From Gammaproteobacteria bacterium (lineage in GTDB: Bacteria; Pseudomonadota; Gammaproteobacteria; JAADGQ01), in NCBI GenBank assembly GCA_021648145.1, contig JAKITI010000014.1:22011-86010 (forward strand): a DNA stretch of 64,000 nucleotides, read 5' to 3'. This document shows, piece after piece, positions 9,842 to 19,550 of this stretch (within the stretch, counting starts at the first letter, position 1; every line of letters starts with the position of its first letter). The notes beneath the pieces were generated by a model, which was not told the origin of the DNA, made no database searches, and saw nothing but the letters and a program-made list of their open reading frames with translations. The translations under genes and the position numbers were made by a program.

Positions 9842-10621
9842 TTACCATACCAGTGGCATCGCCTTCGTCTCTGGAATTTCATATTTTTCAGGATAAGTTA
9901 CATTCACAAAATACAAACCGTGCGGCGGTGCCGTCACTCCGCCTTGAGTGCGATCACATACTTCCAGCAACTCTTGCGCCCACTCAACAGGCCGCTCACC
10001 CGCGCCAATGGCCATTAATACACCCGCAATATTGCGTATCATATGGTGTAGAAAAGCATTCGCTTCAACATCAAGCGTAATAAATGGCCCACTGCGATCA
10101 ACCTCCAATGAATGAATGGTTCGTACTGGATTTTTCGCCTGACAAGCCACGGCTCGATAGGAGTTAAAATTATGCTCTCCAATCAATAACTGCCCCGCCG
10201 CTGCCATTTTTTGTACATCCAGATCACGACGATCCCATGAGACTCGCCCCGCCAGAAAAGAGGGGCGCACTTTTCGGTTCATAATAATGTAGCGATAACG
10301 ACGACGAGTGGCAGAAAAACGGGCATGAAATGTATCGTCCACCGGCTTCGCCCACAGCACACTCACCTCTTCAGGCGAGTTGACATTCGAACCCATCACC
10401 CAGGAGTGCATGGTACGCTCAGCATCCGATTCAAAATGCACCACCTGCCCCATGCCATGCACACCACGATCAGTCCGCCCCGCGCAAAACAGTCGTACAG
10501 GATGATTTGCAACGATAGATAACGCAGCTTCCAGACAACCTTGTACCGTACGCGTACCATCCTGTACTTGCCACCCAAAAAAGCTTTGGCCATTATATTC
10601 AACACCTAATGCAATACGCAT
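9842..10621 (-). CDS. truA: tRNA pseudouridine(38-40) synthase
   Basis: TruA isomerises uridines 38-40 in the anticodon arm of many tRNAs. The catalytic Asp lies in CAGRTDRGVHGMGQVVHF. RRYRYIIMN and FLHHMIRNIAGVLM are further family blocks. At 259 residues it is full length. It heads the trpFBA-accD-folC cluster and starts 4 bases after the methyltransferase gene, so all may be read together. truA next to trpF is a common gammaproteobacterial pairing. Confidence 0.95.
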   Translation of the reverse strand: MRIALGVEYNGQSFFGWQVQDGTRTVQGCLEAALSIVANHPVRLFCAGRTDRGVHGMGQVVHFESDAERTMHSWVMGSNVNSPEEVSVLWAKPVDDTFHARFSATRRRYRYIIMNRKVRPSFLAGRVSWDRRDLDVQKMAAAGQLLIGEHNFNSYRAVACQAKNPVRTIHSLEVDRSGPFITLDVEANAFLHHMIRNIAGVLMAIGAGERPVEWAQELLEVCDRTQGGVTAPPHGLYFVNVTYPEKYEIPETKAMPLVW

Positions 10622-10625
10622 GTTT

Positions 10626-11213
10626 TTACCGTTTTTGTGCCACCATTTTCACTTCATTCCGAAACCCTTGCGAAGAGTCACCCACATACCCTTCTTCACG
10701 ATAAACCAGCAAACGCATTTGTGAAAAAAACGTCAACAGTTCGTTATCTGCAAGACGAAAATCTGGATTACTCGGCCCTGATTCGTCCACCTGTAAACGA
10801 CTGAATGTTTGATAGAACAATAACCCCCCAGAGCGCAGTGCATCCTGAATGGCTGGCATCAGAGAACGATCCAGAAAATAGCTGACAACAATCACATCAA
10901 CACTATTAGGCAACATGGGTTCCTGCACTACATCTCGCATTTCAGCATGGAATGATTTAGAAAGCCCCTGAGCCTTAGCCGTTTCATTTAACCGCTGAAC
11001 CGCTACATCAGAGATATCCCACGCCAAAGTTTCTAAGCCATGCTTAGCGAGCCAAAGTGCATTTCTTCCCAACCCACAAGCCAGCTCCAATGCTTGCCCC
11101 TGCTTTGGTAACAGATAACTATTTTCTCTTAACACCGCAACAGGATCACCCGAATCTGTCACTTCACTATAAATTTTATTCCACTTTTCTTTGATTGCTA
11201 CCATACCTGACAT
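10626..11213 (-). CDS. Class I SAM-dependent methyltransferase (TehB-like)
   Basis: This is a 195-residue cytoplasmic methyltransferase of unknown substrate. Motif I is ALELACGLGRNALWLA (about residues 41-56), followed by an acidic residue in LAWDISDVAV. A later block, VDVIVVSYFLDRSLM, resembles motif IV. The whole resembles the TehB/YpfP-like small methyltransferases. AAGGTGAG lies a few bases before the ATG at 11213, supporting that start. It is divergent from the dsbA-like gene and ends 4 bases before truA. The substrate cannot be told from sequence. Confidence 0.82.
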   Translation of the reverse strand: MSGMVAIKEKWNKIYSEVTDSGDPVAVLRENSYLLPKQGQALELACGLGRNALWLAKHGLETLAWDISDVAVQRLNETAKAQGLSKSFHAEMRDVVQEPMLPNSVDVIVVSYFLDRSLMPAIQDALRSGGLLFYQTFSRLQVDESGPSNPDFRLADNELLTFFSQMRLLVYREEGYVGDSSQGFRNEVKMVAQKR

Positions 11214-11268
11214 AAACTCTCACCTTAGCTATGATTAGATTTTGATCAATTTTGGGAATTATATACTT

Positions 11269-11883
11269 ATGAAAAGCAACTTGGCACTTTTAATCATTAC
11301 ATTGATTTTTTCAAGCCAGACATGGAGTAAAACTGCATTCAAAGAAGGGGTTCATTACCATTTAATTCAAAATTCGACAAATCAACAAACCAATAAAAAC
11401 AATATACAAGTGAAAGAGTTTTTCTGGTACGGCTGCCACACCTGTTACGCCCTGCAACCTTACTTTGAACATTGGGTTAAAACAAAAGCTGACCGTATTA
11501 AATTTGAGCGAATCGCAGCAATGACTCATGACAACATGGAGTTGTTGGCAAGAAGTTATTATGCGGCAATGGAATTAAACCTCAGCAAACAGATCCATAT
11601 TCCTCTATTTACTGCAATTCACGGACACAAAACAAAAATAGAAAACCAGACTCAACTGATCGCCTTTCTCAAAAAGCAGAAAATTGACAGCAAACAGTTT
11701 ATCAAAACAATGCAAAGCCCAGAGATTACAAAACAGATTAAACGTGCCAAGCAACTCGGAGAGCAGCTTGAAATTACAGGCCCACCAACGATGACTATTG
11801 GGGGTCGTTACCGAATTGATCCAAGCGGAGTCGGCAGTGCCAGTGAATTTATTGATTTACTTGATTTTTTATTAGCCCGATAA
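11269..11883 (+). CDS. dsbA: Thiol:disulfide interchange protein, DsbA-like
   Basis: This is a periplasmic thioredoxin-fold oxidase, likely to introduce disulfides into exported proteins. The ATG at 11269 gives a signal peptide (MKSNLALLIITLIF ... WSK); a longer frame from TTG at 11242 would spoil it. The active site is CHTC in FFWYGCHTCYAL, where E. coli DsbA has CPHC. The cis-proline loop is GPPTMTIGG. The length of about 204 residues fits DsbA. A DsbA would matter for the four conserved non-heme Cys seen in the octaheme C-terminal domains, but that link is inference. Confidence 0.88.
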   Translation: MKSNLALLIITLIFSSQTWSKTAFKEGVHYHLIQNSTNQQTNKNNIQVKEFFWYGCHTCYALQPYFEHWVKTKADRIKFERIAAMTHDNMELLARSYYAAMELNLSKQIHIPLFTAIHGHKTKIENQTQLIAFLKKQKIDSKQFIKTMQSPEITKQIKRAKQLGEQLEITGPPTMTIGGRYRIDPSGVGSASEFIDLLDFLLAR

Positions 11884-11912
11884 AAAGCGGGGTATTCTAC
11901 GCTTTATCGTAT

Positions 11913-11934
11913 CTCGTTCCCGTGTGGGAACGAG
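11913..11934. terminator. Hairpin between convergent dsbA-like and ptsP genes
   Basis: CTCGTTCCC (11913-11921) and GGGAACGAG (11926-11934) form a perfect 9-bp stem with a GTGT tetraloop. It lies 29 bases past the dsbA-like stop and 24 bases past the ptsP stop. It has no T-run on either side, so it may be a REP-like palindrome as well as a transcript end. Confidence 0.5.
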
Positions 11935-11958
11935 AGTATTGTCATGACTCATCAACAC

Positions 11959-14220
11959 CTACTTTCCAGCACGTACCAAATAACCTAACCCAACCTCTTC
12001 AAGCGCTTGTGAAAGTATTTCACGAATCGCATCAGCATCTTCACACTGAAGCGCTTTAGCCAAAACCTCTTGCGCCTGAGGCACAGTGAAATGACGAATG
12101 ACTTGCTTAACTCTGGAAAGCGCAAACGCGCTCATACTCAAATTATCAACCCCCATCGCAATCCACAAGATTGCTGCAGCAGGATCACCTACAATCTCCC
12201 CGCAAATGCCCACAGGCTTACCTAACGGCGCAACAGATTCTGTAACTTGTATCAGCGCCTTCAATAATGAAGGGTGCAAACTGTCATAAAGCTGTGCAAC
12301 ACGCGGATTATTTCGATCCACTGCTAATAAATATTGAGTAAGATCATTCGTTCCCACAGAAATAAAATCGACTCGCTTAGCCAATTCAGCTGCTTGATAA
12401 ACAGCCGAAGGGACTTCAATCATCACTCCTGTCTTTGGCCTTTGAATATGCAAACCACCGTCAACCAACTCATCAAATACTGATTTTACAATGCCCAGTG
12501 CAGCATCTACTTCGCTGATATGACTCACCATTGGAAATAGTATTTGCAAATTATTCAAGCCCATGCTTGCACGCAACATCGCACGAATCTGGGTTCGAAA
12601 AATTTCAGGGTGATCCAGAGTGATACGAATTCCCCGCCACCCTAGAAAAGGGTTTTCTTCTTTGATTGGAAAGTAGGAGAGATGTTTATCTCCACCAATA
12701 TCTAAAGTACGCAATGTGACAGGAGAAGGGGAAAATGTATCCAGCACGACACGATAAATCAGCCGCTGTTCATCTTCACCGGGAAAGCGCTCGCGTGCCA
12801 TAAAAGGAAATTCGGTACGATACAAACCGACCCCTTCAGCACCACATGCCAAAGCTGCTGATATATCGGATGAAAAACCTGTATTAGCCAATAACTTGAT
12901 ACGAAAACCATCGACTGTTTGTGCTGTTTTATTACGCAAGCGATTGAGCTCAGTTGTCAGCTCACGCTCCTCATCAGCGAACCGCTTGTATTCCGATCGC
13001 ATCGCAGCAGAAGGGGAAGGATAAAAGCAACCACGATAACCATCGATAATGACATTTTTCTTATCCATTTTCCCAACGGATAAATTGATTGCGCCAACAA
13101 CAGCAGGAATTCCCAGTGCATGCGCCAAAATAGCGACGTGCGATGAACGTGAGCCATTTGCAGAAACAATCCCGGCAAGACGTTCCACTGGCACTTCGGC
13201 AAGCGCGGCGGCAGACACTTCCTCCCCTACAAGGATCGTATGCTTTGGATATTCGAGTGGTTTGCGCTTACCGCTCTGCAAACTAAGCAATATACGTCGC
13301 CCCAGATCATAAATATCATCCGCCCGCTCCCGCAAATAAGGGTCTTCAATTTCCTCAAAAAAATGAGCATGTTCATTAACAGTATCTCTGAGTGCTCCGG
13401 CCGCCCAACTTCCTTTCTGAATACGCTCAATCGTTCGATCAACCAACCCGCCACCATCCAGCATCAGCAGATAAGCATCAAAAAGTGCACGATCCTCTGG
13501 AGCCAGCACCGAACTCAATCGCACCATTAAGCGCCTGATATCAGCCCTGACTTCAGACAGTGCTTTTTGAAACACAGTGATTTCGGCATCAATATCGACA
13601 ACCTGGCGATCAGGCACCGCATCCAGATCCGCCGCAGGGTAGACCACGAGTGCAACACCAACAGCCACACCAGGTGAACCAGGAATCCCTGTAATTGTTT
13701 GATTTTGGTTATTGACCTGACCAGACGCAGACTTATTAGATAACATTTGGGCATGAGCAACCGCCCCCGCAAGCTGAATAGCAATCGTCTGTAAAAAAGC
13801 AACTTCATCTTCGTTAAAATAACGTTTCCAACGCTGGCGAACCACGAGAACGCCGAGTACCTTTCTGAAGTGAATAATCGGTACACCTAAAAAACCGGGA
13901 AGGTGGTCATCCTTCAGATCTTTCATCCGCTGGTAACATGGATGCTCAAACAAGTTTTCCAGATTGAGTGACTCTTCACGCCGACAAACCAGACCAACGA
14001 GTCCTTCATTTTTTTTTAAACTAACTTTACCAACGGATGTCTCAGCCAAACCCGCTGCCGCCTCCAACACATAACACTCGCGCTCAACATTTTCCAAATA
14101 AATGGAGCAAGCATCTGAAGATGTTGCCTCTTTGATACGCCGCACTACTTGGGACAGCAATTGATCCAGACGACGTATATTATTAACGTCCTGAAGAATG
14201 CTGTGAAGTGAAGCGAGCAT
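11959..14220 (-). CDS. ptsP: Phosphoenolpyruvate-protein phosphotransferase, nitrogen PTS enzyme I
   Basis: PtsP uses phosphoenolpyruvate to start the nitrogen-related phosphorelay (PtsP-NPr-EIIA-Ntr), which has regulatory rather than sugar-transport roles. A GAF domain spans about residues 1-160. The PEP-utiliser N-terminal region and the mobile phosphohistidine domain follow; the active His lies in NGSRSSHVAILAHALG. The C-terminal TIM barrel binds PEP (GLYRTEFPFM, RTLDIGGDKH, GICGEIVGDP). The 753-residue length matches PtsP rather than PtsI, which lacks GAF. The gene follows rppH by 20 bases, the conserved rppH-ptsP order of gammaproteobacteria. Confidence 0.95.
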   Translation of the reverse strand: MLASLHSILQDVNNIRRLDQLLSQVVRRIKEATSSDACSIYLENVERECYVLEAAAGLAETSVGKVSLKKNEGLVGLVCRREESLNLENLFEHPCYQRMKDLKDDHLPGFLGVPIIHFRKVLGVLVVRQRWKRYFNEDEVAFLQTIAIQLAGAVAHAQMLSNKSASGQVNNQNQTITGIPGSPGVAVGVALVVYPAADLDAVPDRQVVDIDAEITVFQKALSEVRADIRRLMVRLSSVLAPEDRALFDAYLLMLDGGGLVDRTIERIQKGSWAAGALRDTVNEHAHFFEEIEDPYLRERADDIYDLGRRILLSLQSGKRKPLEYPKHTILVGEEVSAAALAEVPVERLAGIVSANGSRSSHVAILAHALGIPAVVGAINLSVGKMDKKNVIIDGYRGCFYPSPSAAMRSEYKRFADEERELTTELNRLRNKTAQTVDGFRIKLLANTGFSSDISAALACGAEGVGLYRTEFPFMARERFPGEDEQRLIYRVVLDTFSPSPVTLRTLDIGGDKHLSYFPIKEENPFLGWRGIRITLDHPEIFRTQIRAMLRASMGLNNLQILFPMVSHISEVDAALGIVKSVFDELVDGGLHIQRPKTGVMIEVPSAVYQAAELAKRVDFISVGTNDLTQYLLAVDRNNPRVAQLYDSLHPSLLKALIQVTESVAPLGKPVGICGEIVGDPAAAILWIAMGVDNLSMSAFALSRVKQVIRHFTVPQAQEVLAKALQCEDADAIREILSQALEEVGLGYLVRAGK

Positions 14221-14240
14221 AGATTACGGATAATCCACGA

Positions 14241-14747
14241 TCAACACCTGCCTGCACTTCGCCGTGAGGGCGTATTTTTATAAACCAGCGGTGCTAACTC
14301 ATTCAACGCATGATGATAAACTTTACGTTTAAACCAGACAACAGACTTAACAGGGTACCAATAATTAACCCAGCGCCAACCATCAAATTCAGGAACATCA
14401 CACGCATCAAACCTCAGCTTGCTCTCCTCAGCCACCAGGTTAAGCATGAACCAAACCTGTTTTTGCCCAATACAGAGAGGCCTGCTATGCGAACGAATGA
14501 GATGTTTAGGAAGATCATAACGCAACCAATCACGAGTTTGCCCCATGATATTCACATGTTCGGGCTCAAGCCCTAATTCCTCTTTCAGCTCGCGATACAT
14601 CGCCTCCTGAGCTGATTCATTTTCACGAATTCCTCCTTGTGGAAACTGCCATGAGCCCTGACCAATGCGCCGAGCCCAGAGCAACTTACCGGAATTATTA
14701 CTCACAATAATACCAACGTTATGTCTATACCCTTCTGAGTCTATCAT
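14241..14747 (-). CDS. rppH: RNA pyrophosphohydrolase (Nudix)
   Basis: RppH removes pyrophosphate from the 5' end of triphosphorylated mRNAs and so triggers decay. The Nudix box is exact: [20 protein letters not shown], followed by LGL. I placed the start at 14747 because the product then begins [17 protein letters not shown], as in known RppH, and GGTGAG precedes it by 6 bases; the frame is open 36 bases further. About 168 residues. It is cotranscribed with ptsP. Confidence 0.94.
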   Translation of the reverse strand: MIDSEGYRHNVGIIVSNNSGKLLWARRIGQGSWQFPQGGIRENESAQEAMYRELKEELGLEPEHVNIMGQTRDWLRYDLPKHLIRSHSRPLCIGQKQVWFMLNLVAEESKLRFDACDVPEFDGWRWVNYWYPVKSVVWFKRKVYHHALNELAPLVYKNTPSRRSAGRC

Positions 14748-14869
14748 TTTGAGCTCACCATAAAACGAAATACACTTTGTCATGCGATGCGCAATCTGTT
14801 ATAAATTTTTAATTTTTAGCGCAACCAAATTTATTCCTGATAACTTTATCATAAAAGGAGTCGTAATCG

Positions 14870-15526
14870 TTGGCTTTAGCAATTTTTGATCTGGACAATA
14901 CTTTATTAACAGGTGACAGTGACTATCTGTGGGGGCGTTACCTTGTTGAAAACAAGATTGTTGACCCTGATTTTTATGATCGGGAAAACAGACGCTTCTA
15001 TCAAGAGTATGGAGCAGGCACACTGGATATTAACGAGTTTCTTCGTTTTTCACTAAAGGTACTTGCCGCTCATGATAAAAAAATACTTTTTGACTGGCGT
15101 AAAGATTTCATCGAACAAAAAATTATCCCGATCATTCCTGCCGCAGCACACCATTTGCTGAATAAACATCGAGAACAAGGAGATATTCTGCTTATCATCA
15201 CTGCAACCAACCGCTTTGTGACTGAGTTAATCGCAAAAGAGCTGGATATTGAACATTTACTTGCGACAGATCCTGAAGAAAAAGAGGGTCAATATACTGG
15301 AAATTTTACAGGTATACCCACATATCAGGAAGGCAAGGTCGTTTGCCTGAAAGAGTGGCTCAAGGTACAACAAATAACATTAGAGGGGAGTTGGTTCTAC
15401 TCTGATTCACATAATGATCTACCACTTTTAAAAATTGTTGACAACCCAATTGCAGTAGATCCTGATGAGACTTTAAAGCAATATGCTAATCATCATGGAT
15501 GGCCAACAATAAGCCTTCGATCATAA
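14870..15526 (+). CDS. HAD-superfamily IB phosphatase
   Basis: This is a 218-residue soluble hydrolase of the HAD IB (SerB-like) group. Motif I is AIFDLDNTLL with the nucleophile Asp. Motif II includes LLIITATNRFV, and motif IV is YSDSHNDLPLL. An alpha-helical cap lies between motifs I and II. The start is TTG at 14870, with AAGGAG 9 bases upstream; no ATG precedes motif I. The substrate is unknown; SerB-like and CicA-like members act on phosphoserine or other small phosphoesters. It is divergent from rppH and converges on the rplS operon. Confidence 0.85.
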   Translation: MALAIFDLDNTLLTGDSDYLWGRYLVENKIVDPDFYDRENRRFYQEYGAGTLDINEFLRFSLKVLAAHDKKILFDWRKDFIEQKIIPIIPAAAHHLLNKHREQGDILLIITATNRFVTELIAKELDIEHLLATDPEEKEGQYTGNFTGIPTYQEGKVVCLKEWLKVQQITLEGSWFYSDSHNDLPLLKIVDNPIAVDPDETLKQYANHHGWPTISLRS

Positions 15527-15540
15527 GTATTTCACGCAAC

Positions 15541-15581
15541 AAAAAAGCCCCGACAAGCAGAGCCTGCTGGGACTTTTTTAT
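15541..15581. terminator. Shared terminator between the HAD gene and the rplS operon
   Basis: An A-run, a GC-rich imperfect stem (AGCAG/CTGCT core with CCC/GGG outside) and a T-run lie between the convergent stop codons. The structure can end transcription from both sides. Confidence 0.75.
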
Positions 15582-15599
15582 TTTAACTTAGGTTTTAAT

Positions 15600-15950
15600 T
15601 TATTTTACAAGCTTCTCTTTAATGCGAGCCGCTTTACCGCGTAACTCACGAAGATAGTACAGCTTAGCACGACGTACCACACCACGACGCTTCACTTCAA
15701 TCGAATCAATCGCTTGACTGTAAGTTTGAAAAACACGCTCGACACCTTCGCCATGAGAGATTTTACGTACCGTAAATGCCGAATTCAGGCCTCGATTTCG
15801 TTTTGCAATTACAACACCCTCGAAAGCTTGCAAACGCTCTCTTGTTCCTTCTTTTACTTTAACCTTTACAACAACAGTATCGCCCGCTCCAAACTTAGGC
15901 ACTTCACGCCCCATTTGCTCTGCTTCGATCTGACTGATCAAATTACTCAT
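15600..15950 (-). CDS. rplS: 50S ribosomal protein L19
   Basis: L19 sits at the 30S-50S interface. The sequence [29 protein letters not shown] (given here only in outline; see residues 16-44) and the later [29 protein letters not shown] blocks are typical. The length of 116 residues is normal. It is the last gene of the rpsP-rimM-trmD-rplS operon, 31 bases after trmD. Confidence 0.97.
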   Translation of the reverse strand: MSNLISQIEAEQMGREVPKFGAGDTVVVKVKVKEGTRERLQAFEGVVIAKRNRGLNSAFTVRKISHGEGVERVFQTYSQAIDSIEVKRRGVVRRAKLYYLRELRGKAARIKEKLVK

Positions 15951-15981
15951 AACGCATCCCCATCAATATCAAATTAATAAA

Positions 15982-16722
15982 CTAGTTTTCAACTTCCCGC
16001 TTGAACTCTTCGAGCAATGACTGCATTTCATTATCAAGCACTGCTTTTTCCAATAAATCTGGTCGCCTTTGCCATGTTCGACCCAATGATTGTTTCTGTC
16101 GCCAACGTGCGATCACCTGATGGTCGCCACTCAATAGCACTGCCGGCACTGATCGACCACCAACGACTTCAGGCCTTGTATAATGCGGGCAATCCAACAG
16201 ATGATTTGCAAATGAGTCTTGCTGTGATGACTCCGTATGCCCCAGCGCCCCAGGCAACAGACGAATCATCGCATCAATCACGACCATCGCAGCCAGCTCG
16301 CCACCACTTAGAACATAATCACCAATCGACCACTCTTCATCCACTTCAGCCGCAATCAAACGCTCATCAACACCTTCATAACGCCCTGCGATAAACGTAA
16401 TATTTTTTTTTTCGAGCAGTGATTCAACACCCACCTGATCCAGAGTTCGCCCCTGCGGCGAGAGATAAATCACTCTGCTCTGCCCACCTGATGCCTTCTT
16501 TGCCGCATGAATTGCATCACGCAATGGCTGAACCATCATCAACATACCCGGGCCACCACCATAAGGGCGGTCATCTACAGTGCGATGCCGATCCACAGCA
16601 TAGTCACGCGGATTCCACGTATCAAACTGTAACAACCCTCTCTTCACCGCCTTACCTGTAACGCCATACTCTACCAGAGCATCAAACATTTCAGGAAAGA
16701 GCGTAATAACATCAATTCGCAC
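15982..16722 (-). CDS. trmD: tRNA (guanine-N1)-methyltransferase
   Basis: TrmD methylates G37 of tRNAs next to the anticodon and prevents frameshifting. It is a SPOUT enzyme with a trefoil knot. Visible blocks are [36 protein letters not shown] and [14 protein letters not shown]. The 246-residue length is typical. It starts 24 bases after rimM in the conserved operon. Confidence 0.97.
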   Translation of the reverse strand: MRIDVITLFPEMFDALVEYGVTGKAVKRGLLQFDTWNPRDYAVDRHRTVDDRPYGGGPGMLMMVQPLRDAIHAAKKASGGQSRVIYLSPQGRTLDQVGVESLLEKKNITFIAGRYEGVDERLIAAEVDEEWSIGDYVLSGGELAAMVVIDAMIRLLPGALGHTESSQQDSFANHLLDCPHYTRPEVVGGRSVPAVLLSGDHQVIARWRQKQSLGRTWQRRPDLLEKAVLDNEMQSLLEEFKREVEN

Positions 16723-16746
16723 AGCAAAAAAACCTACGCCGCCTCA

Positions 16747-17244
16747 TCAAAAATCGGGATCCCAATCCACCTGAATAACACCGTCATCCAGGCTAACCTT
16801 AAGAACACATTCATCAGTATAAGGAAGCAAACGTTCACGCTCACCTTTCACAACAAGCACATCATTCGCACCCGTTTCGATCAAGTGATCCACCTTTCCC
16901 AGTATTTGGCCATCAACAGTGACAACTTCCAGCCCAACCAAATCAGACCAATAATATTCGCCCTGTTCTACTGGTGGCAATTGCTCAGATTTTATTACAA
17001 TTTCGAGCCCAACCAACTGCGCGGCAACATCACGATCAGTAGAGAATTCAAGCTGGGCAACAACGCCCTTGCCATGAACCCGTCCGGCAATGACCCGAGT
17101 CATTTCGGAACCTGCTTCTCTCTTTAAGTACCAGGGCGAATAGGTCAGTATATTTTCTCTAGGAGCCGTATACGAAAAAATTCGCACCCAACCCCGCACC
17201 CCATACACCCCAGAAACTTTACCAACAACAACCCAGTCACTCAT
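16747..17244 (-). CDS. rimM: 16S rRNA processing protein RimM
   Basis: RimM binds S19 and helps mature the 30S head. The N-terminal RimM barrel begins WVVVGKVSGVYGVRGWVRI. The C-terminal PRC-barrel region has YYWSDLVGLEV and ending PYTDECVLKV. The 165 residues are normal. It lies between rpsP (14 bases upstream) and trmD. Confidence 0.95.
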   Translation of the reverse strand: MSDWVVVGKVSGVYGVRGWVRIFSYTAPRENILTYSPWYLKREAGSEMTRVIAGRVHGKGVVAQLEFSTDRDVAAQLVGLEIVIKSEQLPPVEQGEYYWSDLVGLEVVTVDGQILGKVDHLIETGANDVLVVKGERERLLPYTDECVLKVSLDDGVIQVDWDPDF

Positions 17245-17258
17245 ACCGATTGAGCTGG

Positions 17259-17516
17259 TTACGCTGCAGCTTGCGCCTTTTTATGCTCCGCCACCAGACC
17301 CGAAACACGCTCAGAAAGCTGTGCTCCCAGCGCTTGCCAGTGCTCTACACGCGCCAATTCGAGACGCAACCGTTCTTCATTACCACGAGCCACTGGGTTA
17401 AAAAATCCGATCCGCTCAATATAACGGCCATCACGTGGGCTGCGGCTGTCAGTCACAACTATATTGTAAAAAGGGCGTTTTTTAGCACCGCCGCGCGCCA
17501 TACGTATCGTTACCAT
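17259..17516 (-). CDS. rpsP: 30S ribosomal protein S16
   Basis: S16 is an early-binding small-subunit protein. It begins [20 protein letters not shown], the standard S16 N-terminus, and has 85 residues. It opens the rpsP-rimM-trmD-rplS operon. ffh, often upstream, is not here; instead pcnB is divergent across 223 bases that must hold both promoters. Confidence 0.97.
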   Translation of the reverse strand: MVTIRMARGGAKKRPFYNIVVTDSRSPRDGRYIERIGFFNPVARGNEERLRLELARVEHWQALGAQLSERVSGLVAEHKKAQAAA

Positions 17517-17739
17517 CTAGACTATTCAAACCTCTAAAATAAATAAAAACTACTAGCATCAGAAAATACTGATACCATGAAAACCGAGCCATTCTACGGA
17601 TCAAGCACACCATCTGCAAGAAAAATTTCCACTACTGTAATTTCCCTACAATTTATACAATATTAATACCAAGCCGATATACAACAGACTGAAACCGTGT
17701 ATTATACGCGCCTTTTAACGAACTTAAGAGTACACAGGA

Positions 17740-19053
17740 TTGGATTCCGTAGCAAAGATTACACAACCCATAATAACACCTCGATCAGAGCATAATATCT
17801 CACGCGCATACATCAGTGAAAATGCGCTTACGGTATTGTATTGCCTGAACGAAGCGGGCTACCAAGCCTACCTTGTGGGCGGCTGCATCAGAGATATGCT
17901 ACTGGGACGTGAGCCCAAAGACTACGATATTGCAACCAGTGCCCGTCCCAATGAGGTCAATGCACTATTTCGTAATTGCCGGTTAGTCGGTCGCCGTTTT
18001 CGACTGGCTCACATAAATTTTGGCCGTGAAACAATTGAGGTCGCCACATTCCGCTCATCTCATCAAGCTACGACTGCAGGCGTGGAAGCTGAAAGTGGGC
18101 GCGTTTTAAGAGACAATGTTTTTGGCACGCTTGAAGATGATGCGATGCGCCGTGATTTCACTGTCAACTCACTCTATTACGGTATTGATGACTTGGCCAT
18201 ACGCGACTATACCAACGGAATTCAGGATATAAAGAATGGCACTTTACGGCTTGTCGGAGACCCTGATACACGCTATAAAGAAGATCCCGTGCGCATGTTG
18301 CGAGCCATACGCTTTTCGACAAAGCTAGGCTTTAGCATTCACACGGACAGTGAACAACCGATTAAAAAACTGGGACATCTTTTAAAAGATATTCCTGCTG
18401 CACGCATTTACGAAGAAGTCCTCAAACTATTTCTGGGTGGCTGCGCAGTTCAGACTTTTGGCTTGCTACGTCACTATGGACTGTTTCACAACCTGTTCCC
18501 ACAACTTTCCACCTGTCTTGAACAAGAGGAGCATGGCTACCCACTCACCTTTGTCGCTCAGGCATTAAGCAACACCGATAAGCGCATATCAGAAAATAAA
18601 CCCATCAGCCCATCATTTCTTTTTGCCTGTTTATTGTGGGAGCCGGTACGCGTTCTCGCACAAAACATCATACAAAAACAAGGCGTGAGCGAAACACAAG
18701 CAATGCAGATGGCAGGCGAAACTGTCATGATGAACCAGTTACCACTCGTCGCAATACCACGCCGTTTCAGTACGCCCATGCGTGAAATATGGAATATGCA
18801 ATTACGCTTCCAACACCGCTATGGTCAACGCCCTTTACGTTTTTTAACACACCCAAGATTCCGTGCTGCCTATGATTTCATGCTACTACGCGGCATGGCC
18901 GGCGAAGAGTTACAGGAAACTTGTGATTGGTGGACAAAATTACAAGATCAACCTGAGGTTCGACATGAATTAACTGCAGGCTCAAAACCCAAAGACTCTT
19001 ATCGCTCAGCACGCCGAAAACGACCTGCTAAACGTAAAAAACCATCCAGTTGA
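17740..19053 (+). CDS. pcnB: Poly(A) polymerase I
   Basis: PcnB adds poly(A) tails to RNA 3' ends and promotes decay. The nucleotidyltransferase motif is intact: LVGGCIRDMLLGREPKDYDI, with the two catalytic Asp. RRDFTVNSLYY and EDPVRMLRAIRF are further family blocks that separate PcnB from CCA-adding enzymes. The C-terminus is strongly basic (RRKRPAKRKKPSS), as in E. coli. The start is set at TTG 17740, as no ATG lies before the catalytic motif; TAAGAG about 10 bases upstream may be the ribosome binding site. It leads an operon with folK, panB and panC. Confidence 0.93.
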   Translation: MDSVAKITQPIITPRSEHNISRAYISENALTVLYCLNEAGYQAYLVGGCIRDMLLGREPKDYDIATSARPNEVNALFRNCRLVGRRFRLAHINFGRETIEVATFRSSHQATTAGVEAESGRVLRDNVFGTLEDDAMRRDFTVNSLYYGIDDLAIRDYTNGIQDIKNGTLRLVGDPDTRYKEDPVRMLRAIRFSTKLGFSIHTDSEQPIKKLGHLLKDIPAARIYEEVLKLFLGGCAVQTFGLLRHYGLFHNLFPQLSTCLEQEEHGYPLTFVAQALSNTDKRISENKPISPSFLFACLLWEPVRVLAQNIIQKQGVSETQAMQMAGETVMMNQLPLVAIPRRFSTPMREIWNMQLRFQHRYGQRPLRFLTHPRFRAAYDFMLLRGMAGEELQETCDWWTKLQDQPEVRHELTAGSKPKDSYRSARRKRPAKRKKPSS

Positions 19054-19550
19054 TGACATCCGTTAGAGCTTACGTTGGTCTAGGCAGCAACCTAAACAGC
19101 CCAATTCAACAAGTCAAACAAGCACTATCCACACTCAAAGCAGTCCCAAACACAAAACTCATCAGCCATTCGTCGCTTTATCAAAGTGCACCGATGGGGC
19201 CGCAAGACCAACCCAACTACATTAATGCAGCTGCAGCACTCGATACAACACTTGATGCAGACACACTATTAACTGCTTTGCAAAGCATCGAAAACCAACA
19301 AGGCAGAGTACGCGATGGACATCGCTGGGGACCACGCACTCTTGATATGGATCTGCTTCTTTACGGAGAAGTACAGCAAAAAAGTATAAGGCTCACACTT
19401 CCCCATCCTGCGCTGCACTTAAGAGGCTTTGTACTGGTACCTCTCAATGAAATTGCACCTAGTCTCATCGTTCCAGGACTTGGAAAATTACAAAAAATCA
19501 TGAACAATATTCGAGCGGATAATTCACAGATTTTGGAGAAAATATCATGA
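19053..19550 (+). CDS. folK: 2-amino-4-hydroxy-6-hydroxymethyldihydropteridine pyrophosphokinase
   Basis: FolK transfers pyrophosphate from ATP to the pterin in folate synthesis. The blocks YVGLGSNL, GPQDQPNYINAA and RWGPRTLDMDLLLYG are diagnostic. The ATG at 19053 shares one base with the pcnB stop (TGATG), which favours it over the in-frame TTG at 19050. About 165 residues. It overlaps panB by 4 bases. pcnB-folK-panB-panC is a well-known gammaproteobacterial order. Confidence 0.95.
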   Translation: MTSVRAYVGLGSNLNSPIQQVKQALSTLKAVPNTKLISHSSLYQSAPMGPQDQPNYINAAAALDTTLDADTLLTALQSIENQQGRVRDGHRWGPRTLDMDLLLYGEVQQKSIRLTLPHPALHLRGFVLVPLNEIAPSLIVPGLGKLQKIMNNIRADNSQILEKIS